From the NCBI GenBank assembly GCA_019639155.1, contig JAHBSJ010000004.1:62001-126000 (forward strand): a DNA stretch of 64,000 nucleotides. Direction: 5' to 3'. The DNA comes from Acidobacteriota bacterium. Lineage in GTDB: Bacteria; Acidobacteriota; Blastocatellia; Pyrinomonadales; Pyrinomonadaceae. This document shows, in pieces, positions 1-9,623 of the stretch. A program made the position numbers and the translations under genes. The notes under the pieces are model-generated. The model was not told where the DNA came from, ran no database searches, and was given only the letters and a program-made list of their open reading frames with translations. How positions within the stretch are numbered: position 1 is the stretch's first letter; every line of letters starts with the position of its first letter.

Positions 1-1418
1 TCCGTCACGAGCATCGTGCGGGCGAATTCACGAAGCGGAACTGGCTCAGCGGCGAGATTCTTTTCGAACAGTTCCTTGCGGCGCCGTTCCTGTTCCTTCG
101 TCTTTTGAGTCTCGGCGGTGACATAAGCATTCTTCTCGGATTCGCTGAGCGATCCGAGGCGGGCATTGCGTTCAGCCATGCGCTCCTCGGCCATTTTCTG
201 GATGTCGTTGCCGTAGCGGCCGCGGTCTCCCATCAACAATCCCATCTCTTCAGCCTGTTCGGCCGTCTGCGGAGGCGTCGCTTTCATAAAGGCGACGTCG
301 CGGACGCGTTCATTCGATTCGAGTTGATCACCGGCTGGGATAAAGTTCGTGCTTCGTGCGTTCTCTCGCAGAGCCGCAGCGTCGGGCCGTGTTTTCGGCG
401 CACGTGGGCGCGGTTCGAGGAGTTCGACGTTTCCCGTTCCGTCGAGGATCGCGATGCTATCGTGGCGAGCTTCGGTGAATCGGCCTACTGAGATAGCACG
501 AATGTTTGAGTCCACGCGGATCGACTGCGTTACGGCATCGGGGCGGCGAATGCCTGCGGACATATCAAGCGGATACGGCTGTCCGCGGCCGTGGTGGATC
601 GCGAGGGTGTTGCCGCACGCCGCGGCGACGTCGAAGTAAGCATCGCCGTCAAGTCGGCCGATGGCGAGCGATGTTGCTTCGGCGGGAAGCGGATGAATTT
701 CGGGTTTGCGGGCAAAGGCCCCTTCGGGATGCTCATAGACCATCAGCCGCGAGCCTTCTTTCGTAACGACGGCTACCGCCAGGTCAGCTTGTCCATCGGG
801 ACGGCCGATCTCACCCATTGAAAGATAGGTAATACGTCCACCGACCTCAATTACCTGCGGCAGGCCGAGATTGCCGCCACCGTCGCCTGCGAGGACGAAG
901 AATCTGTCAGCATTCCTCGAAGCAATTACAACATCAGCGTGGCCGTCGGCGTTCACATCGCCGGTCTCAATAAAGTCAGGCGAGAAACCGAGCATGATCT
1001 CACCGACCGTTCCGGTAAAGGGTGAGACAGTCGCCGCGCCGGTCAGCCGCCGATGCTGAGCTTCCGGAGAATTTGGATAGATCGTGTCGGCAGAGCCGCG
1101 GACAATGCGTATTGAGCCTGATGCGGTTACTGCGACGATGTCTTTAACACCGTCGCGGTCAAAGTCTGCCGACGCAGCTGTTTTTACGCCCGAAAGCGCA
1201 TTTTCGTCCGCGACCGCGAAACGCGGTTCCTCGAAATTGACATGAGGAAATCCAGGTTTGCTTTGGTCGGCCGCTTTTGCGATAACCGGGCCGACTATCT
1301 CAACGCTGCCGTCAGGAGCGGTTACCGAAAGCATATGATTCAGCTTTTCGTGTGAAAGTGAGCCAAAAACGGCCAATGCAGCCATTGAAATAGCTGCCGC
1401 CGACAAGAACTTATACAT
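1..1418 (-). CDS. FG-GAP/VCBS-type secreted beta-propeller protein, 3' part beyond window
   Basis: Open reading frame that starts at ATG 1418 and runs off the left edge (about 472 codons visible, no stop). The start is set by GGAGGATGCT just upstream. The N-terminus is a signal peptide (MYKFLSAAAISMAALAVFGS). Repeated calcium-loop-like segments follow, such as DFDRDGVKDIV, DVNADGHADVV and RLDGDAYFDVA, typical of FG-GAP/VCBS propellers. The visible part aligns closely with the first ~450 residues of the next gene (1508-9502), including SADTIYPNSPEA against NADTIYPNHPEA and GRGQPYPLDMS against GRGDPYPLDMS, so the two are tandem paralogues. By analogy the missing part may be a right-handed beta-helix region, which cannot be seen here. 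Probably exported; function unknown. Confidence 0.85.
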   Translation of the reverse strand, partial: MYKFLSAAAISMAALAVFGSLSHEKLNHMLSVTAPDGSVEIVGPVIAKAADQSKPGFPHVNFEEPRFAVADENALSGVKTAASADFDRDGVKDIVAVTASGSIRIVRGSADTIYPNSPEAQHRRLTGAATVSPFTGTVGEIMLGFSPDFIETGDVNADGHADVVIASRNADRFFVLAGDGGGNLGLPQVIEVGGRITYLSMGEIGRPDGQADLAVAVVTKEGSRLMVYEHPEGAFARKPEIHPLPAEATSLAIGRLDGDAYFDVAAACGNTLAIHHGRGQPYPLDMSAGIRRPDAVTQSIRVDSNIRAISVGRFTEARHDSIAILDGTGNVELLEPRPRAPKTRPDAAALRENARSTNFIPAGDQLESNERVRDVAFMKATPPQTAEQAEEMGLLMGDRGRYGNDIQKMAEERMAERNARLGSLSESEKNAYVTAETQKTKEQERRRKELFEKNLAAEPVPLREFARTMLVT

Positions 1419-1419
1419 A

Positions 1420-1472
1420 GCATCCTCCGAAACTGTCTCTTGCCCTATAGGGCGAGAAATTTCGGAGGATGC
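1420..1472 (-). promoter_or_regulatory. 5' leader with nested inverted repeats covering the ribosome binding site
   Basis: GCATCCTCCGAAA (1420-1432) and TTTCGGAGGATGC (1460-1472) are perfect 13-base complements. The arm nearest the start codon contains the GGAGGA ribosome binding site of the gene beginning at 1418. Between them lies a perfect 12-base palindrome, GCCCTATAGGGC (1442-1453). As RNA this could fold into a hairpin hiding the ribosome binding site; as DNA the palindrome could be an operator. A related leader precedes the paralogue at 9502. Confidence 0.6.
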
Positions 1473-1507
1473 GCTAAGGCTTACAAAGATGTATTTCGTT
1501 CGCTAAT

Positions 1508-4500
1508 TCACTCGACAGCGGTAAAATCGGCGTTCTCTATCGGGTCTGTCACCGAAAGCAGAATATCCGCGGGCGAAAAGCGATATCGCCGGCTCTTTGC
1601 GGAAAGGATGTAATTCCGTCCTGCGGCCACATTTTCAATTACGTAATAGCCGAAACTATTCGTCAGCACACGCCGCACGTTGCCCACCGAATCCACGATC
1701 TCGATCGCAACCTGCTGCACAGGACGCCCGTCCGCGGTCATGACACGCCCCGACACGCTCACGCCAGCTGACGTTGGACCAAAATCGACCGGGAAGAATT
1801 CAGACGAATTGCCGTCAGCGTCGGTCGCCACCGCCGTTACGCGGTCGTTAGATCCGATGCCAAGTTCCGACGCATCGCCCAGGTCGTATTCGACATAGTC
1901 ATCCGTCAGAAAATCGCCCTCGGTCCAATAGCGGCTGACAAGATACTCGCTTCCCTGTCCGACGAGGTCCGATCTGTAGAAATCGATCCTGATGCCTTTC
2001 GCTCCATAATTCTGATTATCCGGATGCGAATCGACACGGGCATCGACCAAAACGCGGTTGAATTTATCTATACGCAATTGTTGCAGGTCGGGATAATTCT
2101 GGCCGCGGTTCGGCCCTTCATCTTCGTCTTCAAAGTCGTTATCGGTCCGTCCGGGCTCGCCAATATCGATACCGAGCAAAAGATTGCCCGATATCTCATT
2201 CTGCCCTATGCTGTTCCTGACCGTTTGCTGTGTGCCTTCTCGTCGGCCCGCTTTGCCGCGTTCGCCTTCCTCGAACTCGTCGATCAGAATGCCGTTGCCG
2301 CCGTTCTCAAATATCTGATTCGACTGTCCCGGGTTGTCGCCGCCGACGGCGTTGTTGTTCGCTCCGCCCGTCACATGAACGCCGTGGAGTTGATTCCCCA
2401 AGCCGCTGCCGCCAATGCTGTTATTGAATATCTGATTGAGCTGAGCGAACGGCCCATTTACCAGCACGCCGTTCTTCTGATTCGCGCCGATGAAATTGCG
2501 GATCGGCGTCAGAGCATCCCCGATGCGGTTGTTGCTGCTGTTCTCGATGCGAACGCCATTCTGCTGGTTCGGCACAGCAAGCGTCGATTTGAAGAGCCGG
2601 TTAACGCCAACCAACGCACCCTTGACCGTATTAAAGACAGAACCGTTTATCAACGCGATTCCATTACGCTGATTGCCCCCAACAGTCGGTGCCCTGTCGG
2701 GATCATCGGCGAAATCACCGATGATGTTATTGCCGGCTGATTCGATATTGATGCCGTCCTCGCCGTTTCCGATGTTCAGCGTCGAATCCTCGTCAGTACC
2801 GATCACCGAATGATTGATGACATTATTCTGCGAATCAGGGCCGAGTATCTTGATACCATGGTCGCGGTTGGCCGCGATGATGTTCTTTGCCTCGTCGCTG
2901 CTGAATGCTCCGACGAGAACATTGGGCACGTTGTTGAGAAAGATCCCTGAGCCTTGATTTATTGCCGTTACGACGTTCTGGCCCTCGAACCGCTTGAATA
3001 CTCCGAGGTAGTTACCGGTGATCTTGAGCCCAAACCCCAAGAGTTCCGTCCGCCGCCGCGGCATCACCTTTAGGGGGTCTTCGACGAGAATGCCGTTCGC
3101 ACCGCTGTTCCCAACCGTGTTCCCGGTTATTTCAGTTATGCCCACCGATGATAACTTGATGCCGTCACCGCCATTGCCCGCGGCCGAACCGTCCTCTTTT
3201 ACGCCGACCAGATTCCCGATCACCTTGGATTCTGTTGTTCCTTGTGATTCCATCAGAACGCCTTCATTTAGATTTCCACCGATCACGTTAGCAAGGTCGT
3301 TCGGGTCGCAGTTATTCTTTGGAACGCAGCCCTGCTCCGCGCCGATCAGATTATTCACGCCGCCGGTCATTTTTATACCAACGCCGTTCCCTATAAAGAC
3401 GCCATTCGAGCCCAGTCCAATGGTGTTTCCCTGAATGTAATTGTCGCGAGGCAGACGATCGTCGCCCGGATTTTCGAATATCGAGCCGATGTAGATCCCA
3501 AATGGCGTCCTCTGCTGATCCAGATGGCCGGAAATGATGTTCCCTGCGTTTGCGCTTCGGCTGCCGCCGATCTGATTGTCGCGTGCATTCTCGCCGATCT
3601 GAACGCCGATGCCGCCGTTCTCGAGAGCCTGTGTACCTGCGGTGTTCGTACCGATCCGATTTCGCTGAATGGTGTTGTTCGAAACATACGTCGTTCCATC
3701 GCCGCGTTTCCGGTTCGGAAAATACCGGTCGATATCGATTATCGCATCGCCTAACGGGGCGAATTTCTGGACAAAATCATCGCCCAGATAGACGTTTGCA
3801 AAGCGATTGCCGGAAATAACATTTCCCGAGATGGTGTTGCCCGACACATTCTGGGTCAAAAGGACGCCCGCGCCGTTCGGGATATCGCCATTGCCATCGG
3901 TCGTTGTGCCGATCTTGTTGTTGCTCACGTTATTGGCTGATGAGCCTTCGCGAATGAGAACACCTGCTGCAGCGTTACCTGAGATCTGATTGTTGCTCAG
4001 ATTGGTGTTTGTAACATTGCCCTGCAGCGTCACGCCGACATTAGCATTACCCGCCGATTGGCCGACCGAGTATGTACCGATGCGGTTATAAGAGATCGTG
4101 TTGTTGTTGGCAAAGTTACCGTCAGTCGCCGTTATGATCACAGCTGATTGGCGGACCCCGAAATCATTTTGCGCGTTCACATCGCCGCCGATCGTATTGC
4201 CCGAACTCGATATCGTAACGCCGAACGGCACAGCAAAATCTGCGTTCCAACTGATCTTTAATCCGATGAAATTTCCAACGATCTTGTTGTTATTTGAATT
4301 GACGTCGATGAAGACCTCGCTTGCCGTCTCAGGCTGATCGCTGCCGTTGTTGCCGCTGATGATGTTACGAAAATCGTTCGCTCCGCCGATCGTATTGTTG
4401 TTCGCACCGCCCGTTATCCAAATACCTTGGAAACCATTGGCGAGGCGATCCATGCCATTTTGTGCGGTTCCGACGAGGTTTCCGGTCACCTTGTTCAGCG

Positions 4501-7500
4501 TGGCATTGCTGCTGATGGCGATGCCATGTCCGATGTTGCCGGATATGAGGTTTCCGCCATTGTATAGCTCGGCACCGACGGTGTTCTCACGCGCACCGCT
4601 TCCTACGACGACGCCGACCTCGTTCGGGATCGCCGTTGTGCCGGCCTGATTCGTGCCGATCTTGTTACCGAGCACCTGATTGAAGCGCGCATTTGTGCCG
4701 GCAATAACAATGCCCGAGGCGTTATTACCGATCACGTTGCCGTTGAAAACGCTGCCAATGCGGTTGTCTCTTACAGTTTGCGTGCTGCCGACCACCGCTA
4801 CACCGATAACTGAAGGCGTGTTCGGGTCGAATGAACCGTCAGCGTTAACGCCGATGTAGCAATTCTCAACGCGATTATTGTTTGCCGTGCCGGATGGATT
4901 TGCGATGTCGATATTGATAGCAAATTTGGCGATCGACAGGCCTCGAACGGTCGCGTTATTGCCCGCAATGGTGATGCCGCGTGCCGGCGCGGTCTGATTT
5001 ATGACCTCGCCTGCCAATTGCACCATCGGCGCTCCCGACCAACCGGGCTGGCTTATGGCGTTTATATCAACGTCGCCCTTTACATCCGGAAGCAGCGGCC
5101 CTGCATTTGGGATCGTGATCGTTCGAATGCCGCCGCCGGGAATATCGAAATTGATCTGGTCAAAACCGGGACGGGCGTTCGCTTCCTGAATGGCCGCACG
5201 AAGCGTGCACTGCTCACCCGGCGTGTTCGCGTCCACATCGCACAGGCCGTCACGCTGCTGTATCGGCAGGTCGCCGTCCAGGTCAGCTTCGTTACCCTCG
5301 ACGTTCACAACTATCGGCTCGATACACTGCAGGCCGAGTTCGGCCCGTTCCTTTGCCTCAGTGAATTCGGGCGTCTGATGACAAACTCCTGCCACGCAGG
5401 AAAATTCCGACGTGTTGCCGTTCTCATCGGTGGCGGTCGCTGTGATGAGTGCGGTCGTCGGCAACTGTATCGGCGTGTTGAACGCCGCCGAGACGAATCC
5501 GTTGCCGTTGGTCAATACATTTATCGACCCAAGATAACTCTCGCCCTCACCATAGGTTGTCGGGTCTGCTTGGGTGTTCAGATAGTAGTCGATAGTAAAG
5601 CTGCGCGATGGACGGCTTCGCAAAATGGTGTCAATTCGAATCGTTCCGTCCTGATTCTGCACCGGTGTAAAAAGCTCAGGGAAATTCTGCAGGTCGTTAG
5701 CTCCTGTATCTTCATCACTACAATCATTCGGCGTGACGCCGCTCGGGTAATTGTTACCCGAAACCGCGTTCATCAGATCGATGCCGAGCCCGCCGTTGAA
5801 AGCGATCGTATTTCCGCGGATACGTATCTTTTCGGGTTTTGTAGCTCCTTGATTGACATTAGCAAAGTTAATGACCGCGACACCTGCTCTGCCATTATTT
5901 TTTATGACATTGCCCTCGCCAACACCGGAGCCGCCGATCCTGGTGTCCCCATTTCCGCCGGCTCTAACACCGTCGCCCGAATTTGGAACAGGCTGGCCCT
6001 GGACATTCAATCCGATCCAGTTCCCAACGACCTCCGACCTGCCGAATGTCGAAACGCCGATGCCGTCGCCGCGAGAACCCATTGAGATAACATCGCTCTT
6101 TTGATCAACGATGTAGTTTCGAGAAAAGGGCGTCGTGCCTCCTACGATCACGGTTGCGGTCGGTGCAGAGAACGCATTGATACCGGTCGATCCGGTGCTT
6201 CCGACACCGTTACCAATGCCTGACAATCCATCCGTTGACGAACCGACACGATTCCCGCGAACTGTGGTGAATGATCCGGGCGTTTCTGCCTGCGGAATGA
6301 TCGCATTCGCGCGATTGCCGGATACTGTGTTGCCACCATCGATGAAATTCTGACCGTCAAACAGCGGTCCGCCGACGACGGTCGTGTTAAATCGGGTCAC
6401 GATCCCGGAGTTGTTCGGCAATTCTGCCGTGCCATTCTTATTGAGCCCGACAACGTTGTTGTACACCACGACAGTTCCGCTGCCGGTTCTGTGTAATGCA
6501 CCGCCCGGACTAGCACTCTGACTGCCATTCCCTGACAACAGGTTGCAAAATCCGGTGCATGGCCCGTTTGGTGTTGTGCCGCCCGGTGCTCCGAATATTG
6601 CGAAATCGTTTTGGGATGGTGTCAACCAGACCACACCGGTGATCAGGACAAAGCCTGCCGATTGATTGCGCCAGTCATTTGGAAGTGCAGAAGTCCCCGC
6701 AGCGTTAGTGCCGATATTGTTGCCGCCGATGAAACAGAATCCGCTAAAGAGTTCAAAGCTGTATTCGCTAAACCCGCACCAAAGCCCATCGAGCCCGTTG
6801 TCAGCGATCGTGTTTCTGCCGGAAGCGGAGCTCGAACCGATCTCGGTGTTTATATTGCCGAGACTCGAGATACCGACATAACAGTTACCCAACCCCGAAA
6901 GTCCGGAGGCACGCGTCCCGATCAGGTTGCCGCGGATCAGATTGTCATAAGAGACGAGCTCACCATTCGAATCGCGAAACAACGCCGTCAGAAACATCCC
7001 GCGGCCGCCGCATTGGTTAAATTGATTCGGCTCGCCGCCGTTGCCCGAAACGACGTTGCCTTCGCCAACGCCGTCACCGCCGAATTCGTTTTGAATACCG
7101 GCGAGGAAGACACCTGTCTCATTGCGCACCTTGACGTTTCCCGCGGCATCGGTCCCAATATAATTTCCGAATATCTTGTTCTCATGGCCGGCCGTGACAG
7201 CAAGGCCGACACCGAAATTGTTGCTCTGAGAAGTGTCGCCGTTGCCGGACAGCAGATTGCGTGCTTGCGGCACACTGCCGCCGACCGTGTTCAAATACGC
7301 ATCGAATATTTGCACGCCATTGCCCCAGTTCGGACGGCGTGCTGTGCCGTCAACGTTCGTGCCGAGATAATTGCCCTCGATGGTGACATTCTGAATATTC
7401 GGCCTGAGATTCGTGCTCAACACCACAATGCCGCTGCCGCCGATAAGTGAGCCTTGGTAATTGACCGCGGGCATATTGTTGATGACAAGCCCGCGAATGA

Positions 7501-9502
7501 CCGAATCCGCAGCCTGAATGCGAAGACCTTCACCCGAGCCGCTGATGCTGCTGCCGTCGATCTCAATGATCGGCGTCCCGGCAAATCCGGGCTGCGTCGT
7601 GCCGTCAATGATCGTTGGCCGAAGCAGTGACGGATAATTCGTCGCGGGCTCGAATTTGAACGGGCCGTTGCCGGGAATATTGAATCTTATCTCTCGGACG
7701 TTGCCGCCGAAGAAATTTGCCTGCTGGATCGCACGCCGGAGTCCGCAAGGCTCGGCTCCGCCGAGGCAGTCGCCGGACGTCTGATCGTCGGTAGTATTGA
7801 CGATCAGAACTACCGTGCCTTCGGACGTAGCAACGCGCGGAGCCGCCGTTCCCTCGCCGAGGATCACCAGGTCATTCAGTCCGTCAGCATTGAGCCGCAT
7901 CGGGATGACCTGGGAAACAGGGCCGCCGGATTCCAGCGCGACGGTCCCGAAGCCGGCCCGCAGGCCGTCAACATCGCGCCGGAATTTGCCGGCGATAAAA
8001 ATATCGTTCGAAGACCCTATGACGGCAATATCATCGGAGTTTGATGATGAAAAACGGCCCCGAACAAGTTTTGAGCGTGCCGCGGCAGCGGCAGATGACG
8101 CGAAACTGCCCGGCTGAGCGATCGTTTCGGACGCAAACAATGCGATCGGGATCGGCTTTGCAGCGAGCATGGCTTCGAAAAGCTCCTTGCGGCGGGCTTC
8201 CTGTCGGCGTGTTTGCTCTGACTTTTCGGAAAGGTGGCGAGAACGGGCCGTCGGTTCCATTTCGTTGAGCTTTTCCAAATAGGCACGACGCTGCTGCTCG
8301 ATCAGTTCTTCCGGATTCCCATCATATTTGCCGTAATCGATCATCGACTGCGAGAATTCCACAGCATTTTCCGGTGTGATCTCGGCACGTTCCTTTGCAA
8401 CGCGATATGTTTCGGCGTCAACATCTATCGGCAGGAACTGCGGCGCCTCTGTTTTTGTACGCTCTTCCTGCGTCATTCGACGCGATGGTTCGACGGTGTC
8501 GCGTCGCGGTTCCATATGAACGAGCCGGCCGTCAGTTCCGAGCAGGACGAGGCTTTCGCCGTAGCTTCCCCCAAAATTCCCGGTAACCAGATCTGAGATC
8601 TGAAAACCGATCTGCCGCGATTGAGCGACGGCCTTTGGCCGCTCGATCTTGATATCGACCGACATATCCAGCGGATACGGATCTCCGCGTCCATGGATGA
8701 TGGTCAACAAACTTCCCGAAGCAACGGCAACATCGCCGTAAGGGTCAGCGTCGAGCTTACCGATGGCGATCGCATTTGCCGGGGCCGCGATACGAAATCG
8801 CTCAGGTGCTCGTCGAAAGGCACCTTCGCGGTGCTCGAATATGGCGACAAATGAGCCTTCCTTGCTCTGATACGCGACTGCGATGTCTGCATTCTTGTCC
8901 TTGCGGCCGATCTCGCCGACGTCGATCGCAGTTATGCGACCACCGACAGGAAATGAGACCGGCTGCGAGAACGCACCGTGTCCGCCGCCAAAGACCAGTT
9001 CGATCCTGTCGCTGCCGATCTTTGCCGCGATAATATCGGTAAATCCGTCACCGTTCAGATCGCCTGCGAATAGCAGGTCCGGAATATTCGGCAAGAGAAC
9101 CTCGATGTTCGTCGGTTCAAACGGCGTCGGATCGCCGCGTTCGGCGCGGCGGGCGACAGCTTCAGGGTGATTCGGATAGATAGTGTCGGCATTGCCTCGG
9201 AACAGACGCATTCTGCCTGTTGTATCGACGGTGACGACGTCTTTCACGCCGTCGGAATCAAAATCAGCCGACGCTCCGGCGACCGCTGTACCGCCGAACA
9301 TCGATTCCGCCGCGCCCACACCGGTCGAAACGGCCGCATATTTTACCTCCGGCAGATCCTTTTGGTCCGGCATCATTGCCGCCGCTTCCGTTTCCGCCGC
9401 GGCATGTGCCGTGCCGGACAAAAATTCAAATCTCACACCTGACGCCGCGAACGCCGCCGCCGCTACCAACAAAACTCCGAAAGTTACTACTATTTTTCGC
9501 AT
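1508..9502 (-). CDS. Giant secreted protein: FG-GAP propeller, CSLREP-like and beta-helix repeats, C-terminal regulatory-like domain
   Basis: Protein of about 2,664 residues. I place the start at ATG 9502 (MRKIVVTFG..., with GAGG upstream) rather than the longer possibility at 9556, because 9502 begins a clean signal peptide. Order of parts: signal peptide; FG-GAP/VCBS propeller (DFDSDGVKDVV, DLNGDGFTDII); a charged linker; a CSLREP-like segment (CGLRRAIQQAN...FNIPG); a long array of parallel beta-helix turns rich in NxIxGNxIGT; a second CSLREP-like segment (CTLRAAIQEANA...FDIPG); further beta-helix turns; and a C-terminal carboxypeptidase-regulatory-like domain beginning SAGVSVSGRV. Likely a cell-surface or released protein, perhaps adhesive or glycan-binding. 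No catalytic residues are recognisable. Many open frames on the opposite strand are shadows of its repeats. Confidence 0.88.
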   Translation of the reverse strand: MRKIVVTFGVLLVAAAAFAASGVRFEFLSGTAHAAAETEAAAMMPDQKDLPEVKYAAVSTGVGAAESMFGGTAVAGASADFDSDGVKDVVTVDTTGRMRLFRGNADTIYPNHPEAVARRAERGDPTPFEPTNIEVLLPNIPDLLFAGDLNGDGFTDIIAAKIGSDRIELVFGGGHGAFSQPVSFPVGGRITAIDVGEIGRKDKNADIAVAYQSKEGSFVAIFEHREGAFRRAPERFRIAAPANAIAIGKLDADPYGDVAVASGSLLTIIHGRGDPYPLDMSVDIKIERPKAVAQSRQIGFQISDLVTGNFGGSYGESLVLLGTDGRLVHMEPRRDTVEPSRRMTQEERTKTEAPQFLPIDVDAETYRVAKERAEITPENAVEFSQSMIDYGKYDGNPEELIEQQRRAYLEKLNEMEPTARSRHLSEKSEQTRRQEARRKELFEAMLAAKPIPIALFASETIAQPGSFASSAAAAARSKLVRGRFSSSNSDDIAVIGSSNDIFIAGKFRRDVDGLRAGFGTVALESGGPVSQVIPMRLNADGLNDLVILGEGTAAPRVATSEGTVVLIVNTTDDQTSGDCLGGAEPCGLRRAIQQANFFGGNVREIRFNIPGNGPFKFEPATNYPSLLRPTIIDGTTQPGFAGTPIIEIDGSSISGSGEGLRIQAADSVIRGLVINNMPAVNYQGSLIGGSGIVVLSTNLRPNIQNVTIEGNYLGTNVDGTARRPNWGNGVQIFDAYLNTVGGSVPQARNLLSGNGDTSQSNNFGVGLAVTAGHENKIFGNYIGTDAAGNVKVRNETGVFLAGIQNEFGGDGVGEGNVVSGNGGEPNQFNQCGGRGMFLTALFRDSNGELVSYDNLIRGNLIGTRASGLSGLGNCYVGISSLGNINTEIGSSSASGRNTIADNGLDGLWCGFSEYSFELFSGFCFIGGNNIGTNAAGTSALPNDWRNQSAGFVLITGVVWLTPSQNDFAIFGAPGGTTPNGPCTGFCNLLSGNGSQSASPGGALHRTGSGTVVVYNNVVGLNKNGTAELPNNSGIVTRFNTTVVGGPLFDGQNFIDGGNTVSGNRANAIIPQAETPGSFTTVRGNRVGSSTDGLSGIGNGVGSTGSTGINAFSAPTATVIVGGTTPFSRNYIVDQKSDVISMGSRGDGIGVSTFGRSEVVGNWIGLNVQGQPVPNSGDGVRAGGNGDTRIGGSGVGEGNVIKNNGRAGVAVINFANVNQGATKPEKIRIRGNTIAFNGGLGIDLMNAVSGNNYPSGVTPNDCSDEDTGANDLQNFPELFTPVQNQDGTIRIDTILRSRPSRSFTIDYYLNTQADPTTYGEGESYLGSINVLTNGNGFVSAAFNTPIQLPTTALITATATDENGNTSEFSCVAGVCHQTPEFTEAKERAELGLQCIEPIVVNVEGNEADLDGDLPIQQRDGLCDVDANTPGEQCTLRAAIQEANARPGFDQINFDIPGGGIRTITIPNAGPLLPDVKGDVDINAISQPGWSGAPMVQLAGEVINQTAPARGITIAGNNATVRGLSIAKFAINIDIANPSGTANNNRVENCYIGVNADGSFDPNTPSVIGVAVVGSTQTVRDNRIGSVFNGNVIGNNASGIVIAGTNARFNQVLGNKIGTNQAGTTAIPNEVGVVVGSGARENTVGAELYNGGNLISGNIGHGIAISSNATLNKVTGNLVGTAQNGMDRLANGFQGIWITGGANNNTIGGANDFRNIISGNNGSDQPETASEVFIDVNSNNNKIVGNFIGLKISWNADFAVPFGVTISSSGNTIGGDVNAQNDFGVRQSAVIITATDGNFANNNTISYNRIGTYSVGQSAGNANVGVTLQGNVTNTNLSNNQISGNAAAGVLIREGSSANNVSNNKIGTTTDGNGDIPNGAGVLLTQNVSGNTISGNVISGNRFANVYLGDDFVQKFAPLGDAIIDIDRYFPNRKRGDGTTYVSNNTIQRNRIGTNTAGTQALENGGIGVQIGENARDNQIGGSRSANAGNIISGHLDQQRTPFGIYIGSIFENPGDDRLPRDNYIQGNTIGLGSNGVFIGNGVGIKMTGGVNNLIGAEQGCVPKNNCDPNDLANVIGGNLNEGVLMESQGTTESKVIGNLVGVKEDGSAAGNGGDGIKLSSVGITEITGNTVGNSGANGILVEDPLKVMPRRRTELLGFGLKITGNYLGVFKRFEGQNVVTAINQGSGIFLNNVPNVLVGAFSSDEAKNIIAANRDHGIKILGPDSQNNVINHSVIGTDEDSTLNIGNGEDGINIESAGNNIIGDFADDPDRAPTVGGNQRNGIALINGSVFNTVKGALVGVNRLFKSTLAVPNQQNGVRIENSSNNRIGDALTPIRNFIGANQKNGVLVNGPFAQLNQIFNNSIGGSGLGNQLHGVHVTGGANNNAVGGDNPGQSNQIFENGGNGILIDEFEEGERGKAGRREGTQQTVRNSIGQNEISGNLLLGIDIGEPGRTDNDFEDEDEGPNRGQNYPDLQQLRIDKFNRVLVDARVDSHPDNQNYGAKGIRIDFYRSDLVGQGSEYLVSRYWTEGDFLTDDYVEYDLGDASELGIGSNDRVTAVATDADGNSSEFFPVDFGPTSAGVSVSGRVMTADGRPVQQVAIEIVDSVGNVRRVLTNSFGYYVIENVAAGRNYILSAKSRRYRFSPADILLSVTDPIENADFTAVE

Positions 9503-9555
9503 AATTCTTTGCCTCGGGACTGATCTTTCGTCCAATAGGGCGTGAAATTGGGGCA
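9503..9555 (-). promoter_or_regulatory. 5' leader related to the one before the 1418 gene
   Basis: Read on the minus strand, this segment shares AATTTC, CGCCCTAT, GG-C, AGA and CAGT in the same order and nearly the same spacing as the leader at 1420-1472. The flanking stem differs in sequence but is again possible: TTTGCC upstream pairs with GGCAAA that overlaps the GAGG ribosome binding site. Conserved core plus a differing but complementary stem suggests a cis-acting RNA or operator common to the two paralogues. Confidence 0.5.
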
Positions 9556-9583
9556 AAAGCGCTCAAAAGAAAAGAGCTTTTGC
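9553..9583. repeat. Inverted repeat in the divergent intergenic region
   Basis: GCAAAAGC (9553-9560) and GCTTTTGC (9576-9583) are perfect complements separated by 15 bases. The repeat lies between the two divergent transcription units and just upstream of the sigma-factor promoter, so it could be an operator. This is inference from position only. Confidence 0.45.
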
Positions 9584-9596
9584 GAAATTGGAATCT

Positions 9597-9604
9597 GCTA
9601 TAAT
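9597..9604 (+). promoter_or_regulatory. Extended -10 promoter element for the sigma factor gene
   Basis: The sequence TGCTATAAT contains a consensus -10 box (9599-9604) preceded by the TGn extended element. No good -35 is seen, which is acceptable with an extended -10. A start of transcription near 9611 gives a very short leader to the ATG at 9624 and argues against translation from the TTG at 9588. Confidence 0.6.
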
Positions 9605-9623
9605 CTCTGTGTTTCCGCTAGAT

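Noticed and set aside
2024..6085. Long plus-strand open frames (for example 2024-2740 and 5018-6085)
   Set aside because: They lie opposite the repetitive beta-helix gene, have no ribosome binding sites or recognisable domains, and arise from its codon bias and periodicity.
9588..9623. Upstream TTG start for the ECF sigma factor
   Set aside because: It would place the consensus -10 box inside the coding region; ATG 9624 fits promoter and family length.
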